Made by a program: the position numbers and the translations under genes. Below the pieces are notes generated by a model. It did no database searches. It was not told where the DNA came from and worked only from the letters and a program-made list of their open reading frames with translations. From the NCBI RefSeq assembly GCF_028682635.1, contig NZ_JANHLK010000001.1:124001-188000 (forward strand): a DNA stretch of 64,000 nt, read 5' to 3'. The DNA is from Pseudomonas putida (lineage in GTDB: Bacteria > Pseudomonadota > Gammaproteobacteria > Pseudomonadales > Pseudomonadaceae). This document shows positions 53,106 to 61,667 of this stretch, in pieces. Every line of letters begins with the position of its first letter. The stretch's first letter is position 1.

Positions 53106-53912
53106 TCACTTGAGCAGCTCCCGGCACACGGGTTTGTCGTGGGGTACGCCGAGCAATTCGCAGACGGTGCCGCAGAGGTCGGTCTGTTTCGGCGCCGCGT
53201 CGGCATTGAAGCTGAAGGCATCGCCGAGTACGAACAACGGCACTTCGCGTTCCTCGGGCAGCAGGCCGTTGTGGGAGCGGTCGTTGTTCATGCCGTGATC
53301 GGCGGTCACCAGCACCTGATAACCTGCGTCGAGCCAGCCTTGCAGGTAGTCGGCGAGGTAGATGTCGGCAAAGCGCGCGCTGTTGCGGTACTGCGGGGTG
53401 TCGAGGCCGTGCTTGTGTCCGGCGTCGTCGATGTTCATCGGGTGGATCAGCAGGAAATTCGGCGCGTGAATCAAGCGCAGGTTTTCCGCGTCGGCGAACA
53501 GGTGCGAGTCGGGGTAGTGATCGCTCCAGTAGAAATGCCCGTGCTGGATCGGCAGGTCGGGGTTGTCGGTATGACGATCCCGGGATGCCACGAACGGCGA
53601 ACGGTTGTACAGCTCACTGACCCAGTGGTAAGCCGCCGCAGCGGTTTTCAGCCCGGCGTCGGTGGCGTAGTGATAGATGCTGCGCTGGTTGGACAGGCGC
53701 GAGACGTTGTTGTGAACGATGCCGCTGTCGATCGGCTTGACGCCGGTCAGGATGCATTCGTAGAGCGGTCGCGACAGGGCCGGCAACTCGCACTCCAGTT
53801 TGTAGAGCGCTGCGCGTCCTGCGCCGACGTAAGCCTGCAGGTGCCCCATGGCGTGACGCGCGACTTCGTAGTTGAGGCCGTCGAGCACGACCAGGATGAC
53901 GTTGTGTTTCAT
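53106..53912 (-). CDS. Alkaline-phosphatase-superfamily (NPP-like) hydrolase, cytoplasmic
   Basis: 268 residues without a signal peptide. The NPP/phosphopentomutase-type metal site is readable: VILVVLDGLN (first Asp), NIDDAGHKHG (Asp and two His) and LVTADHGMNN (Asp-His). At the nucleophile position, where NPP enzymes have Thr, the segment is ELPALSRPLYECILTG, so the nucleophile would be Ser. The family hydrolyses phosphodiesters, phosphonoacetate or phosphosugars. Its place between the binding protein and permeases suggests that it acts on the imported compound. The start at 53912 is chosen because upstream codons fall in a REPIN. Confidence 0.87.
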   Translation of the reverse strand: MKHNVILVVLDGLNYEVARHAMGHLQAYVGAGRAALYKLECELPALSRPLYECILTGVKPIDSGIVHNNVSRLSNQRSIYHYATDAGLKTAAAAYHWVSELYNRSPFVASRDRHTDNPDLPIQHGHFYWSDHYPDSHLFADAENLRLIHAPNFLLIHPMNIDDAGHKHGLDTPQYRNSARFADIYLADYLQGWLDAGYQVLVTADHGMNNDRSHNGLLPEEREVPLFVLGDAFSFNADAAPKQTDLCGTVCELLGVPHDKPVCRELLK

Positions 53913-53960
53913 GGGGGCAAACACTCCGGGAAACAGTAATTGGAAATTCACTCGGTCCAC

Positions 53961-54050
53961 TGTGGGAGCGGGCTTGCTCGCGAAGGCGGGTTGACATTCG
54001 ACATTGATGTCGACTGACACCCCACCTTCGCGAGCAAGCCCGCTCCCACA
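53961..54050. repeat. REPIN, class C, inside the ABC operon
   Basis: TGTGGGAGCGGGCTTGCTCG and CGAAGG are inverted as CCTTCG and CGAGCAAGCCCGCTCCCACA, with a 35-base spacer containing a small hairpin (TCGACATTGATGTCGA). It lies between the binding-protein and hydrolase genes and may lower expression downstream or stabilise the upstream mRNA. Confidence 0.9.
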
Positions 54051-54089
54051 TTTGGATCTCCATCAGATCCCCAAATGGGATCTACCGCG

Positions 54090-55154
54090 TCATTTCATTT
54101 CGACGATGACTTCTTCGTTCCACTTCTGCGGCAGGGCCTTGGAGGTTTTTTCCCAGGCATCCGCGTCCTTGATCGGCGTGACCTTCTTGTACTGCTCGTT
54201 CGGCAGCAGCTTGGCTTTTACGTCATCCGGCAGCGTGATGTGTTCGGCGCGGATCGGACGCGCATTGCCCTTGGCCAGGTTGATCTGGCCAGCGTCGCTG
54301 AAGATGTATTCGCGAGCTAGCTTGGCTGCGTTCGGGTGCTTGGCGTATTTGTTGATGATGGTGGTGTATCCGGAAATCACCGCGCCATCGGAAGGGATCA
54401 GCACGGTGTAGTCATCCGGGTTCGCCATCTTGGCTTTGTAGCTCAGACCGTTGAAGTCCCAGACCACGCCGACTTCGATTTCTCCTTTTTCCATGGTGGC
54501 AATCACCGGGTCGGTCATCGACAGACGACCTTGCTTGGCGATTTCGGCGAACATCAGCAGGGCGGGCTCAATGTTTTTCTCATCGCCACCGTTGGCCAGC
54601 GCGGCGGACAGAACGCCGTTCGCTGCTTGGGCCGAGCTGCTGACGTCGCCAATGGACACTTTGTACTTGCCGTTTTTAAGGTCGGCCCATTTGGTCGGTG
54701 CATCCGAACCGTGCAGCAGCTTGTTGTTAATGATGAAGGCAATGGTGCCGGTATAGGCCAGTGCCCAGTTGCCATCCTTATCCTTCGCCCAGCTCGGGAT
54801 CTGGTCCCAGGTGCTTGGCTTGTAAGGTTGGACAACCTCTTGTTTGACCGCAATCGGACCAAACGCAGCACCAACATCGCCGATGTCCGCGGTGGAATTG
54901 TCTTTTTCCGCTTTGAACTTGGCGATTTCCTGAGCCGAACTCATATCCGTGTCGATGTGTTTCAGGCCGTAGTTCTTGGCCAGATCATCCCAAGTGCCTT
55001 TCCAGTTGGCCCAGTTGTCGGGCATGCCGACACTGTTGACCTCACCTTCCGCTTTCGCAGCGGCCTCGAGAGTTTTCAAATCATCAGCCGCCATGGCGGC
55101 GGTGCACATGGCAATGGTCGAGCCTAACAGTGATGCCAGGAAAAGCTGTTTCAT
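54090..55154 (-). CDS. ABC importer periplasmic substrate-binding protein
   Basis: 354 residues. The signal peptide is cleaved after CTAAMAADD. The fold is that of family 1 binding proteins (SAQEIAKFKAEKDNSTADIG, LAYTGTIAFIINNKLL, LIPSDGAVISGYTTI). It resembles binding proteins of spermidine/phosphonate/iron-type importers. The ligand is unknown. As the first gene of the minus-strand operon it faces the GntR/UTRA regulator across a 351-base gap. Confidence 0.88.
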   Translation of the reverse strand: MKQLFLASLLGSTIAMCTAAMAADDLKTLEAAAKAEGEVNSVGMPDNWANWKGTWDDLAKNYGLKHIDTDMSSAQEIAKFKAEKDNSTADIGDVGAAFGPIAVKQEVVQPYKPSTWDQIPSWAKDKDGNWALAYTGTIAFIINNKLLHGSDAPTKWADLKNGKYKVSIGDVSSSAQAANGVLSAALANGGDEKNIEPALLMFAEIAKQGRLSMTDPVIATMEKGEIEVGVVWDFNGLSYKAKMANPDDYTVLIPSDGAVISGYTTIINKYAKHPNAAKLAREYIFSDAGQINLAKGNARPIRAEHITLPDDVKAKLLPNEQYKKVTPIKDADAWEKTSKALPQKWNEEVIVEMK

Positions 55155-55199
55155 TCCGAAGCTCCTATGGGCGTTTTCAACGCTGCGATTGCGATTGTG

Positions 55200-55213
55200 T
55201 TGGTCTAGGTCAG
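55200..55213. promoter_or_regulatory. Candidate GntR/UTRA operator near the binding-protein gene
   Basis: TTGGTCTAGGTCAG is an imperfect palindrome centred on CTAG, 46 bases upstream of the binding-protein start. It matches a second copy at 55479-55492 in TGGTCTAG. HutC/PhnF-type regulators are known to bind TGGTNTAGACCA-like sites; linking this site to the adjacent regulator is inference. Confidence 0.6.
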
Positions 55214-55478
55214 CAATACCTGAGCCAATCTAAGGCGGCTCGATGACACTTTGATGTCGTTCGTCGCCCCGACGGACGTTTATTTGCCCGGTATCGGCGG
55301 GTGCCAAGTAAGCGTAGACCATGGGCGAAGCCCCATAACACAAGGGACTTGGCCGATGTCTTGCACGTTGTCGGGATGACCGTCGGGCGGCTGTGTCATC
55401 TCTCGGTCATCTGCATTGCCTACGCTTGCAGGATCTTGAAAGAACCGTTTTTTCCAGCGGTTGCGCCCCGAAAGTGTG

Positions 55479-55492
55479 CTGGTCTAGTCCAG
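55479..55492. promoter_or_regulatory. Candidate GntR/UTRA operator near the regulator gene
   Basis: CTGGTCTAGTCCAG is a near-perfect palindrome (one mismatched pair) 14 bases before the regulator start, well placed for autorepression. Apart from this pair, the 55155-55505 gap shows only ordinary sequence. Confidence 0.62.
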
Positions 55493-55505
55493 ATAGGTAA
55501 CGTTG

Positions 55506-56219
55506 ATGCGCGATGAGGCAACAAAAGCGGTGACAGCCATAGGCCAGGTGCTTCAGGAGCAGCTCGATAAGGGGCTGTTGGCGCCTGGGAGCAAGTTGCC
55601 AGCCGAACGCAAGCTCAGTGAGTTGTTTGGGACGACCCGGATTACCGTGCGCGAGGCATTGCTGCAGCTCGAAGCCCAAGGCCAGATCTATCGCGAGGAG
55701 CGTCGTGGCTGGTTCGTGTCGCCGCCGCGCCTGGCCTACAACCTCATGCAGCGCAGTCACTTCCACGCCATGGTCAGCGCCCAGGGGCGGGTGCCGTCCA
55801 CCGAGGTCATTTCGGCGCGATTGTTGCCGGCATCGGCGGCGATCTGTGCCTGGTTACAGCTGCCGGCGTTGTCGAGCGTGATTCAGGTCTGTCGTTCGCG
55901 GCGTATCGATGGGCGACTGGTGCTGTACGTGGAGCACTATCTGAATCCGCAGTATTTTCCGGGGATTCTGGATTTCGACCTGAATCAGTCGATCACCGAG
56001 CTGTATGCGCGGCACTACGACCTGCACTACGGGCGGGTGCGCTTCGAGATCGTGCCGACGGCATTGTCGGCAGACGCGGCGGCCGCTTTAAGGGTGTCGG
56101 TGGGCAGTCCCGGATTGCGCATCGCCCGGGTCAATTACGATCAGCACGGGCGGCTGATCGATTGTGACCTGGAGTTCTGGCGCCATGATGCGATTCATGT
56201 CGGGGTCGATGTGGCCTGA
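55506..56219 (+). CDS. GntR-family regulator with UTRA (HutC-type) effector domain
   Basis: 237 residues from ATG 55506; a TTG three bases earlier is possible but less likely. The winged HTH (about 8-75) has LPAERKLSELFGTTRITVREAL, quoted as KLSELFGTTRITVREALLQL. The UTRA ligand domain (about 90-235) shows VCRSRRIDGRLVLYVEHYLN in part and ends with LRIARVNYDQHGRLIDCDLE. HutC-type regulators sense amino acids, sugars or phosphonates. Divergent placement against the ABC operon makes that operon the probable target. Confidence 0.9.
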   Translation: MRDEATKAVTAIGQVLQEQLDKGLLAPGSKLPAERKLSELFGTTRITVREALLQLEAQGQIYREERRGWFVSPPRLAYNLMQRSHFHAMVSAQGRVPSTEVISARLLPASAAICAWLQLPALSSVIQVCRSRRIDGRLVLYVEHYLNPQYFPGILDFDLNQSITELYARHYDLHYGRVRFEIVPTALSADAAAALRVSVGSPGLRIARVNYDQHGRLIDCDLEFWRHDAIHVGVDVA

Positions 56220-56245
56220 ACCGGGCCACCGCGGGCTTCGCAGCC

Positions 56246-57013
56246 TTATCCGAAACGGTAGATGTCCATGCCCAGCGCGCCCAGGGTGAACCCTTGGTGG
56301 GCGATGCTGAACTGCCCCCCGGCACTGCGGGCAAAGTACAACGGCAGCAAGTGTTCATCGCTGGGATGGTTGCGCACGGCGTTCGGTGCCTGCCGGCGAT
56401 AGTCGTGCAGGGCGGCCTCATCCTTTGCCGCGAGCTTGTCGATCATCCAGTCGCGAAATTCCCGGGCCCAGGGTTCGACACTCTCCGGGCCGGCATGCCA
56501 GTCCAGCTCTCGCAGGTTGTGGGTGATGCTGCCGGAACCGATCAACAGCACACCCTGTTCGCGCAAGCCGGCCAACGCCTGGCCCACACGGGCCTGCAAG
56601 GCCGGGCCGCCTCGAGTAGGCAGTGAAACCTGGACAATCGGGATGTCGGCCTGGGGATACATCAACGACAGCGGCACCCAGACGCCATGGTCGAACGGTC
56701 GTGTGCTGTCGATGCGGGCGGGAAGGGCACTGGCGCGCAACAGTTCGACCACCTGTTCGGCCAGCCCGGGGTTACCAGGAGCCGGATATTGCACCTCGAA
56801 CAAAGCCTTTGGAAAACCGCCGAAGTCATGCCAGGTGTCCGGCTGCGGGTTGCCGCCCACCAGCAGTTCATCGCTTTCCCAGTGTGCGGAGACAATCACG
56901 ATGGCATCCGGCCTGGGCATCTCTGCGGCCAGGCGAGCCAGGGCCGGTCCGCTGGCGCCCGGTTCCAGGGCCAGCATCGGCGAACCATGGGATATGTACA
57001 GGCTGGGGAACAT
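56246..57013 (-). CDS. ygiD: 4,5-DOPA dioxygenase-family (LigB-like) extradiol dioxygenase
   Basis: 255 residues, class III ring-cleavage fold. Candidate iron/zinc ligands are His in YISHGSPML, His in VSAHWES and His in GSITHNLREL, with WHDFGGFP and RPFDHGVWVPLS in the usual places. The family converts DOPA to extradiol products in vitro. The physiological substrate in bacteria is not known. It converges on the GntR/UTRA gene. Confidence 0.9.
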   Translation of the reverse strand: MFPSLYISHGSPMLALEPGASGPALARLAAEMPRPDAIVIVSAHWESDELLVGGNPQPDTWHDFGGFPKALFEVQYPAPGNPGLAEQVVELLRASALPARIDSTRPFDHGVWVPLSLMYPQADIPIVQVSLPTRGGPALQARVGQALAGLREQGVLLIGSGSITHNLRELDWHAGPESVEPWAREFRDWMIDKLAAKDEAALHDYRRQAPNAVRNHPSDEHLLPLYFARSAGGQFSIAHQGFTLGALGMDIYRFG

Positions 57014-57116
57014 GGATGAGCTCCTGGGAGTTAAGATGGCGTCATCTTCTGTCAGATCATTGATCTAAATCTAATATAAGTTTTAGGGTGTTTTGATCGA
57101 ATTTTCGGGGTTATTT

Positions 57117-57770
57117 ATGCAGCCGGAGTTTTGGCACAAGAAGTGGGCGTCGAATCAGATTGGCTTTCACTTGCCGCAAGTTAATCCTTATCTGCAACGG
57201 TTTTGGCCGCAGTTGGGTGTGGAGGACGGCGCTCGCGTGCTGGTGCCGTTGTGCGGCAAGAGCCTGGATTTGTTGTGGCTCGCCCGCGAAGGCCATGAGG
57301 TGTTGGGCATCGAGTTGTCGGAGAAGGCCATCGAGGACTTCTTCAATGAGCACCATTTCGACCCTGATGTCAGTGAGCAGGGCCCGTTCAAGGTCTATCG
57401 GGCTGGCTCGATCGAGCTGTGGTGCGGTGACTTTTTCGACCTGACGGCTGGTGATGTGGCCGATTGCGCCGCTGTTTACGACCGCGCCGCGCTGATTGCG
57501 CTGCCGCCGCCCATGCGTGAGCAATACGCCGCGCACCTGACGCGGATTGTGCCGAAGGATGCGCTTGGGTTGTTGATCACGCTGGATTACGACCAGGCGC
57601 AGATGCCCGGTCCGCCGTTTGCCGTGCTCGATGAAGAGGTGCAGCGGTTGTTCGGTGCTGCGTGGACACTAAAAATCCTCGAAGACCAGGATGTACTGAG
57701 CGAGAGCGGGAAGTTTCTGGAGGCAGGCGTTACGCGGCTTGAGGAGCGGGTGTATCGGGTTTCCAGCTGA
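57117..57770 (+). CDS. tpm: Thiopurine S-methyltransferase
   Basis: 217 residues starting [20 protein letters not shown], the standard bacterial TPMT opening; the SAM motif [20 protein letters not shown] follows at about 43-62. An in-frame start 24 bases earlier adds an unconserved leader. In Pseudomonas the enzyme methylates tellurite, selenite and thiopurines. REPIN and terminator lie downstream. Confidence 0.94.
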   Translation: MQPEFWHKKWASNQIGFHLPQVNPYLQRFWPQLGVEDGARVLVPLCGKSLDLLWLAREGHEVLGIELSEKAIEDFFNEHHFDPDVSEQGPFKVYRAGSIELWCGDFFDLTAGDVADCAAVYDRAALIALPPPMREQYAAHLTRIVPKDALGLLITLDYDQAQMPGPPFAVLDEEVQRLFGAAWTLKILEDQDVLSESGKFLEAGVTRLEERVYRVSS

Positions 57771-57792
57771 TAGGTTGTACCGCCAGTGCCGG

Positions 57793-57882
57793 CCCCTTCG
57801 CGAGCAAGCCCGCTCCCACAGGAGACCTCATTCATCTTGATTACTCGGTCAACTGTGGGAGCGGGCTTGCTCGCGAAGGGGC
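57793..57882. repeat. REPIN, class C
   Basis: GGCCCCTTCGCGAGCAAGCC CGCTCCCACA and its complement flank a 35-base spacer. It lies between the convergent tpm and htpX genes. Confidence 0.92.
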
Positions 57883-57910
57883 CCTGATAGCACCGCATAA
57901 ATCAGCAGAC

Positions 57911-57945
57911 AAAAAAAGGCCCGCATTGCTGCGGGCCTTTTCATT
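57911..57945. terminator. Bidirectional terminator between tpm and htpX
   Basis: AAAAGGCCCGCA / TGCGGGCCTTTT with a TTGC loop has A and T runs on both sides, so it can serve both convergent genes. Confidence 0.9.
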
Positions 57946-57960
57946 TTGCCGTGAAGCTTC

Positions 57961-58851
57961 TTAGCCCCGACGACGCGCCAGTGCGTCAATGCGCTCTTCC
58001 AGCGGCGGGTGGCTCATGAACATGCGGGCGAAGCCCTGTTTGATGCCACCGTTGATGCCGAAGGCGTTCAGGGTGTCAGGCATGTGCACCGGCAGGCCCT
58101 GTTCCGCACGCAGGCGTTGCAACGCGCCAATCATCGCGGCGGTGCCGGCCAGGTTTGCACCGGCTTCGTCGGCACGGAATTCGCGTTTGCGCGAGAACCA
58201 CATGACGATGGCGCTGGCCAGGATACCCAGGACCAGTTCGGCGAAGATGGTCGCCACGTAGTAGGCAATGCCCTGGCCTTCTTCGTTCTTGAAGATCACC
58301 TTGTCGACAAAGTTGCCGATGATCCGTGCGAAGAACATCACGAAGGTGTTCACCACGCCCTGGATCAACGCCAGGGTGACCATGTCGCCATTGGCCACGT
58401 GGCCGATTTCGTGGGCCAGGACGGCTTTCACTTCATCCGGCGAGAACCGCTCCAGCAGGCCCTGGCTGACGGCGACCAGTGCGTCGTTCTTGTTCCAGCC
58501 GGTGGCAAAGGCGTTCGCCTCATAGGCCGGGAAGATCCCGACTTCGGGCATCTTGATCCCGGCTTCGCGGGACAGTTGCTCGACCGTTTGCAGCAGCCAT
58601 TGCTCGTGACGCGTGCGCGGCTGGCTGATGATTTGGGTGCTGGTGCTCATCTTCGCCATCCACTTGGAGATGAACAGCGAGAACAGGGAACCGGCGAAAC
58701 CGAAGACCGCACAGAAAATCAGCAGCTGATTGAGGTTGAGATCAACCCCATTGGCCGCCATGAACCCGTTGAAGCCGAAAAGGCTCAGGGTGATGCTGGC
58801 AATCAGCACGACCGCCAGGTTAGTGGCCAAGAACAGCAGGATGCGCATCAT
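57961..58851 (-). CDS. htpX: Membrane zinc metalloprotease HtpX
   Basis: 296 residues. Two N-terminal helices (about 4-30 and 42-66) and two more (about 158-180 and 195-215) flank the catalytic domain. The zinc motif HEIGH is at 147-151, and a downstream Glu ligand lies in FRADEAGA. HtpX (M48B) removes misfolded inner-membrane proteins alongside FtsH. A sigma-70-like promoter is upstream. Confidence 0.96.
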   Translation of the reverse strand: MMRILLFLATNLAVVLIASITLSLFGFNGFMAANGVDLNLNQLLIFCAVFGFAGSLFSLFISKWMAKMSTSTQIISQPRTRHEQWLLQTVEQLSREAGIKMPEVGIFPAYEANAFATGWNKNDALVAVSQGLLERFSPDEVKAVLAHEIGHVANGDMVTLALIQGVVNTFVMFFARIIGNFVDKVIFKNEEGQGIAYYVATIFAELVLGILASAIVMWFSRKREFRADEAGANLAGTAAMIGALQRLRAEQGLPVHMPDTLNAFGINGGIKQGFARMFMSHPPLEERIDALARRRG

Positions 58852-58896
58852 GGTTGTAGAAATCTCCTCATGCTAAAGATGTAGCGTACTGCGGGG

Positions 58897-58925
58897 TATA
58901 TAAGGTGCTGCACCGGGGTATTCAA
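58897..58925 (-). promoter_or_regulatory. Promoter of htpX
   Basis: On the minus strand TTGAAT (58925-58920) and TATATA (58902-58897) are exactly 17 bases apart, upstream of the htpX ribosome binding site GAGGAGA. The 58852-59167 gap otherwise contains only the alaA terminator hairpin. Confidence 0.72.
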
Positions 58926-59126
58926 CCAAGTGACTATTTCAAACTGTGTCCTACAGCAAAAGCGTAGCTGGTTGCAGGGCATTTCCGACGTGGGACGGCG
59001 AAGTTGTTTGTCAGGCCACCGGCGGCTGGGTGCCCGTGGTTACTCGACGTGACCAGGCAATGTGGCATTGCACAGGCATCGAGGCAGCAGTCATGGGTAG
59101 GACGTAATCATGTGTTGCAGAATGAA

Positions 59127-59159
59127 TCACCGTGCGATGTTTCCGCCATCGCACGGTGA
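59127..59159 (-). terminator. Hairpin after the aminotransferase gene
   Basis: A perfect 13-bp stem TCACCGTGCGATG / CATCGCACGGTGA with a 7-base loop begins 8 bases past the alaA stop. It lacks a T-tract, so it may be an mRNA 3'-end stabiliser rather than a classical terminator. Confidence 0.7.
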
Positions 59160-59167
59160 CAGGCCGC

Positions 59168-60379
59168 TTACTGGCGGTAGGACTTGAGGAAATTGCCGAT
59201 GCGTCCGATGGCCATGTCCAGGTCATCGACGCGCGGCAGGGTCACGACGCGGAAGTGGTCGGGCCATGGCCAGTTGAAGGCTGTGCCTTGCACCACCAGC
59301 AGCTTCTCGGAGAGCAGCAGGTCGAGGACGAACTTTTCGTCGTTGTGGATCGGGCAGACCTTCGGGTCGATCCGCGGGAAGGCATATAGCGCGCCCATTG
59401 GCTTGACGCAGCTCACCCCGGGAATGTCGTTGAGCAGTTCCCAGGTGCGGTTACGCTGTTCCAGCAGGCGCCCTTGCGGCAGCACCAGATCGTTGATGCT
59501 CTGATAGCCACCCAGCGCGGTCTGGATCGCGTGCTGGCTCGGCACGTTGGCGCACAGGCGCATGTTGGCCAGCATGTCGATGCCTTCGATGTAGCTCTGG
59601 GCGTGTTGTTTCGGTCCGGAAATGGCGATCCAGCCGGAACGGAAACCGGCCACTCGATAGGACTTGGACAGGCCGTTGAAGGTCAGGCACAGCAGGTCCG
59701 GCGCCAGCGAAGCGGTGCAGATGTGCACGGCATCGTCGTAGAGGATCTTGTCGTAGATCTCGTCGGAAAACACCACCAGGTTGTGCTGGCGGGCCAGTTC
59801 CAGCATGCCCAGCAGTACTTCTTTCGAATACACCGCACCGGTCGGGTTGTTCGGGTTGATGATCACCAGGGCCTTGGTGTTCGGGGTGATCTTGGCCTTG
59901 ATGTCGGCCAGGTCCGGCCACCAGTTGGCCTGCTCGTCGCACAGATAATGCACCGGGTTACCGCCCGACAGGCTCACCGCGGCGGTCCACAACGGGTAGT
60001 CGGGAGCCGGTACCAGCACTTCGTCGCCGTTGTTGAGCAAGGCCTGCATCGACATCACGATCAGCTCGGAAACGCCGTTGCCCAGGTAGATGTCCTCGAT
60101 GCCGACACCTTCAACCTGCTTTTGCTGGTAGTACTGCATGACGGCCTTGCGCGCGCTGAACAGGCCCTTGGAGTCGCTGTAGCCCTGGGCGGTCGGCAGG
60201 TTGCGGATTACGTCCTGGAGGATTTCGTCCGGCGCTTCGAAACCAAAGGGCGCCGGGTTGCCGATGTTCAGCTTGAGGATGCGATGGCCTTCCTCTTCCA
60301 GGCGTTTGGCGTGCTTGAGCACTGGGCCGCGAATGTCATAGCAGACGTTGGCGAGCTTGTTCGATTTGCTGACCTGCAT
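59168..60379 (-). CDS. alaA: Alanine-type pyridoxal-phosphate aminotransferase
   Basis: 403 residues from MQVSKSNKLANVCYDIRGP. Landmarks are LKLNIGNPAPFGFEAPDEI, NPNNPTGAVY and the PLP lysine in NGLSKSYRVAGFRSGW; the Arg near the C-terminus in FRVVTLP binds the substrate carboxylate. It matches E. coli AlaA/YfbQ in these features and would interconvert pyruvate and alanine with glutamate. An upstream in-frame extension to 60724 is noncoding and runs into the msrB region. Divergent from msrB. Confidence 0.92.
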   Translation of the reverse strand: MQVSKSNKLANVCYDIRGPVLKHAKRLEEEGHRILKLNIGNPAPFGFEAPDEILQDVIRNLPTAQGYSDSKGLFSARKAVMQYYQQKQVEGVGIEDIYLGNGVSELIVMSMQALLNNGDEVLVPAPDYPLWTAAVSLSGGNPVHYLCDEQANWWPDLADIKAKITPNTKALVIINPNNPTGAVYSKEVLLGMLELARQHNLVVFSDEIYDKILYDDAVHICTASLAPDLLCLTFNGLSKSYRVAGFRSGWIAISGPKQHAQSYIEGIDMLANMRLCANVPSQHAIQTALGGYQSINDLVLPQGRLLEQRNRTWELLNDIPGVSCVKPMGALYAFPRIDPKVCPIHNDEKFVLDLLLSEKLLVVQGTAFNWPWPDHFRVVTLPRVDDLDMAIGRIGNFLKSYRQ

Positions 60380-60550
60380 GGCGATGTGTTCCCGAAAATG
60401 AACGATCCAGGCGGCGTGTGGACAACCGTGCTGGGAAACCTGCGTTATCACACAGGCCTGGCGCCTTGAGAGGCAGCACCCATAAATCCGTTTGAATGCG
60501 CGTGGTCTGGCTGCCAGACTGGCGTTTGACGAGGCGCAATCATACGTGCC

Positions 60551-60586
60551 GCCCGATCCGTGGAAAAGGTACAGATCGGGCTTTTT
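60551..60586 (+). promoter_or_regulatory. Terminator-like hairpin in the msrB leader (candidate attenuator)
   Basis: GCCCGATC (60551-60558) pairs with GATCGGGC (60574-60581) and is followed by TTTTT, only 20 bases before the msrB start. No plus-strand gene lies upstream for it to terminate, so it would act on the msrB leader itself. It is A-rich on the other side and could also act antisense. Confidence 0.5.
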
Positions 60587-60605
60587 CAGCTGCTGAGGTG
60601 TGATG

Positions 60606-61001
60606 ATGGAAAAGTTGGAAAAATCCCTGGAAGAATGGAAGGCCATGCTCGATCCCGAGCAGTACAACGTTTGCCGGCTCAAGGGGACCGAGCGCCCGTT
60701 TTCCGGCAAGTACAACGGCACCAAGACCGATGGTGTCTATCATTGCATCTGCTGCAACGAGCCGTTGTTCGACTCCAGGACCAAGTTCGATTCCGGCTGC
60801 GGCTGGCCGAGTTTCTACGCGCCGATCGGTGACAGTGCGATGGTCGAGATCCGTGATGTCAGTCACGGCATGATCCGTACCGAAGTGGTCTGCGCCAAAT
60901 GTGACGCGCATTTGGGCCACGTATTCCCCGATGGCCCGCCGCCAACCGGGTTGCGTTACTGCATCAACTCCGTGTGCCTGGACCTGGTACCCCGCGAATA
61001 A
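60606..61001 (+). CDS. msrB: Methionine-(R)-sulfoxide reductase B
   Basis: 131 residues. The zinc-binding pairs are Cys47/Cys50 (CICC) and Cys96/Cys99 (CAKC), and the catalytic Cys119 is in [18 protein letters not shown] is the substrate loop. It reduces methionine-R-sulfoxide with thioredoxin. Three start codons are adjacent (60600, 60603, 60606); GAGG at 60595-60598 is best spaced for the last. It precedes glutathione peroxidase and ospR, forming a redox repair cluster. Confidence 0.94.
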   Translation: MEKLEKSLEEWKAMLDPEQYNVCRLKGTERPFSGKYNGTKTDGVYHCICCNEPLFDSRTKFDSGCGWPSFYAPIGDSAMVEIRDVSHGMIRTEVVCAKCDAHLGHVFPDGPPPTGLRYCINSVCLDLVPRE

Positions 61002-61017
61002 GATCACCTCGATTCTC

Positions 61018-61097
61018 TGTAGGAGCCGGCTTGCTGGCGATAGCGGTGGATTTGACACACCGCGGCGTGCCGATCGCCAGCAAGCCGGCTCCTCCAG
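61018..61097. repeat. REPIN, class B variant
   Basis: GTAGGAGCCGGCTTGCTGGC is inverted as GCCAGCAAGCCGGCTCCT. The core differs from the other class B elements in having GCCGGC rather than GCTGGC. Confidence 0.82.
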
Positions 61098-61181
61098 GTT
61101 TGGCGCTCGATTAATTACATTGCACACAATTCAATTGCTCGCTATGTTTGTCAAATCACCCCCATCTAGAGCGCCCCAATC

Positions 61182-61667
61182 ATGAGCGACAATCTCCTCA
61201 GCATCCCTTGCACCACCATCAAGGGCGAACAGAAAACCCTGGCGGATTACGCTGGCAAGGCCGTGCTGGTGGTCAACACCGCCAGCAAATGCGGTTTCAC
61301 CCCGCAATACAAAGGCCTTGAAGAGCTGTGGCAGACCTACAAGGACCAGGGCCTGGTGGTACTGGGCTTTCCCTGCAATCAGTTCGGCAAGCAGGAGCCG
61401 GGTAACGAAGGGGCGATCAGCGAGTTCTGCGAGCTCAACTACGGAGTCAGTTTCCCGCTGTTCAAGAAAATCGAAGTCAATGGCGACGGTGCCCATCCAT
61501 TGTTCGTGCAGCTGAAAAAGCGTGCGCCGGGTGTGCTCGGTTCCCAGGGCATCAAGTGGAACTTCACCAAGTTCCTGATCGGCAAGGACGGCCAGTTGGT
61601 CAAGCGCTTCGCGCCGGCGACCAAGCCGGAGGACTTGAGCAGCGAGATAGAAGCCCTGCTCAAATGA
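61182..61667 (+). CDS. gpx: Glutathione peroxidase (Cys type)
   Basis: 161 residues. Peroxidatic Cys37 in NTASKCGFT is Cys rather than selenocysteine. FPCNQFGKQEPG holds the Gln and the resolving-Cys region, and WNFTKFLI holds the Trp/Asn of the catalytic tetrad. Bacterial members usually depend on thioredoxin rather than glutathione. Its stop overlaps the ospR start (ATGA). Confidence 0.93.
   Translation: MSDNLLSIPCTTIKGEQKTLADYAGKAVLVVNTASKCGFTPQYKGLEELWQTYKDQGLVVLGFPCNQFGKQEPGNEGAISEFCELNYGVSFPLFKKIEVNGDGAHPLFVQLKKRAPGVLGSQGIKWNFTKFLIGKDGQLVKRFAPATKPEDLSSEIEALLK

Noticed and set aside
59168..60724. N-terminal extension of the aminotransferase to 60724
   Set aside because: It crosses the msrB leader and start on the other strand; family members begin at the ATG at 60379.
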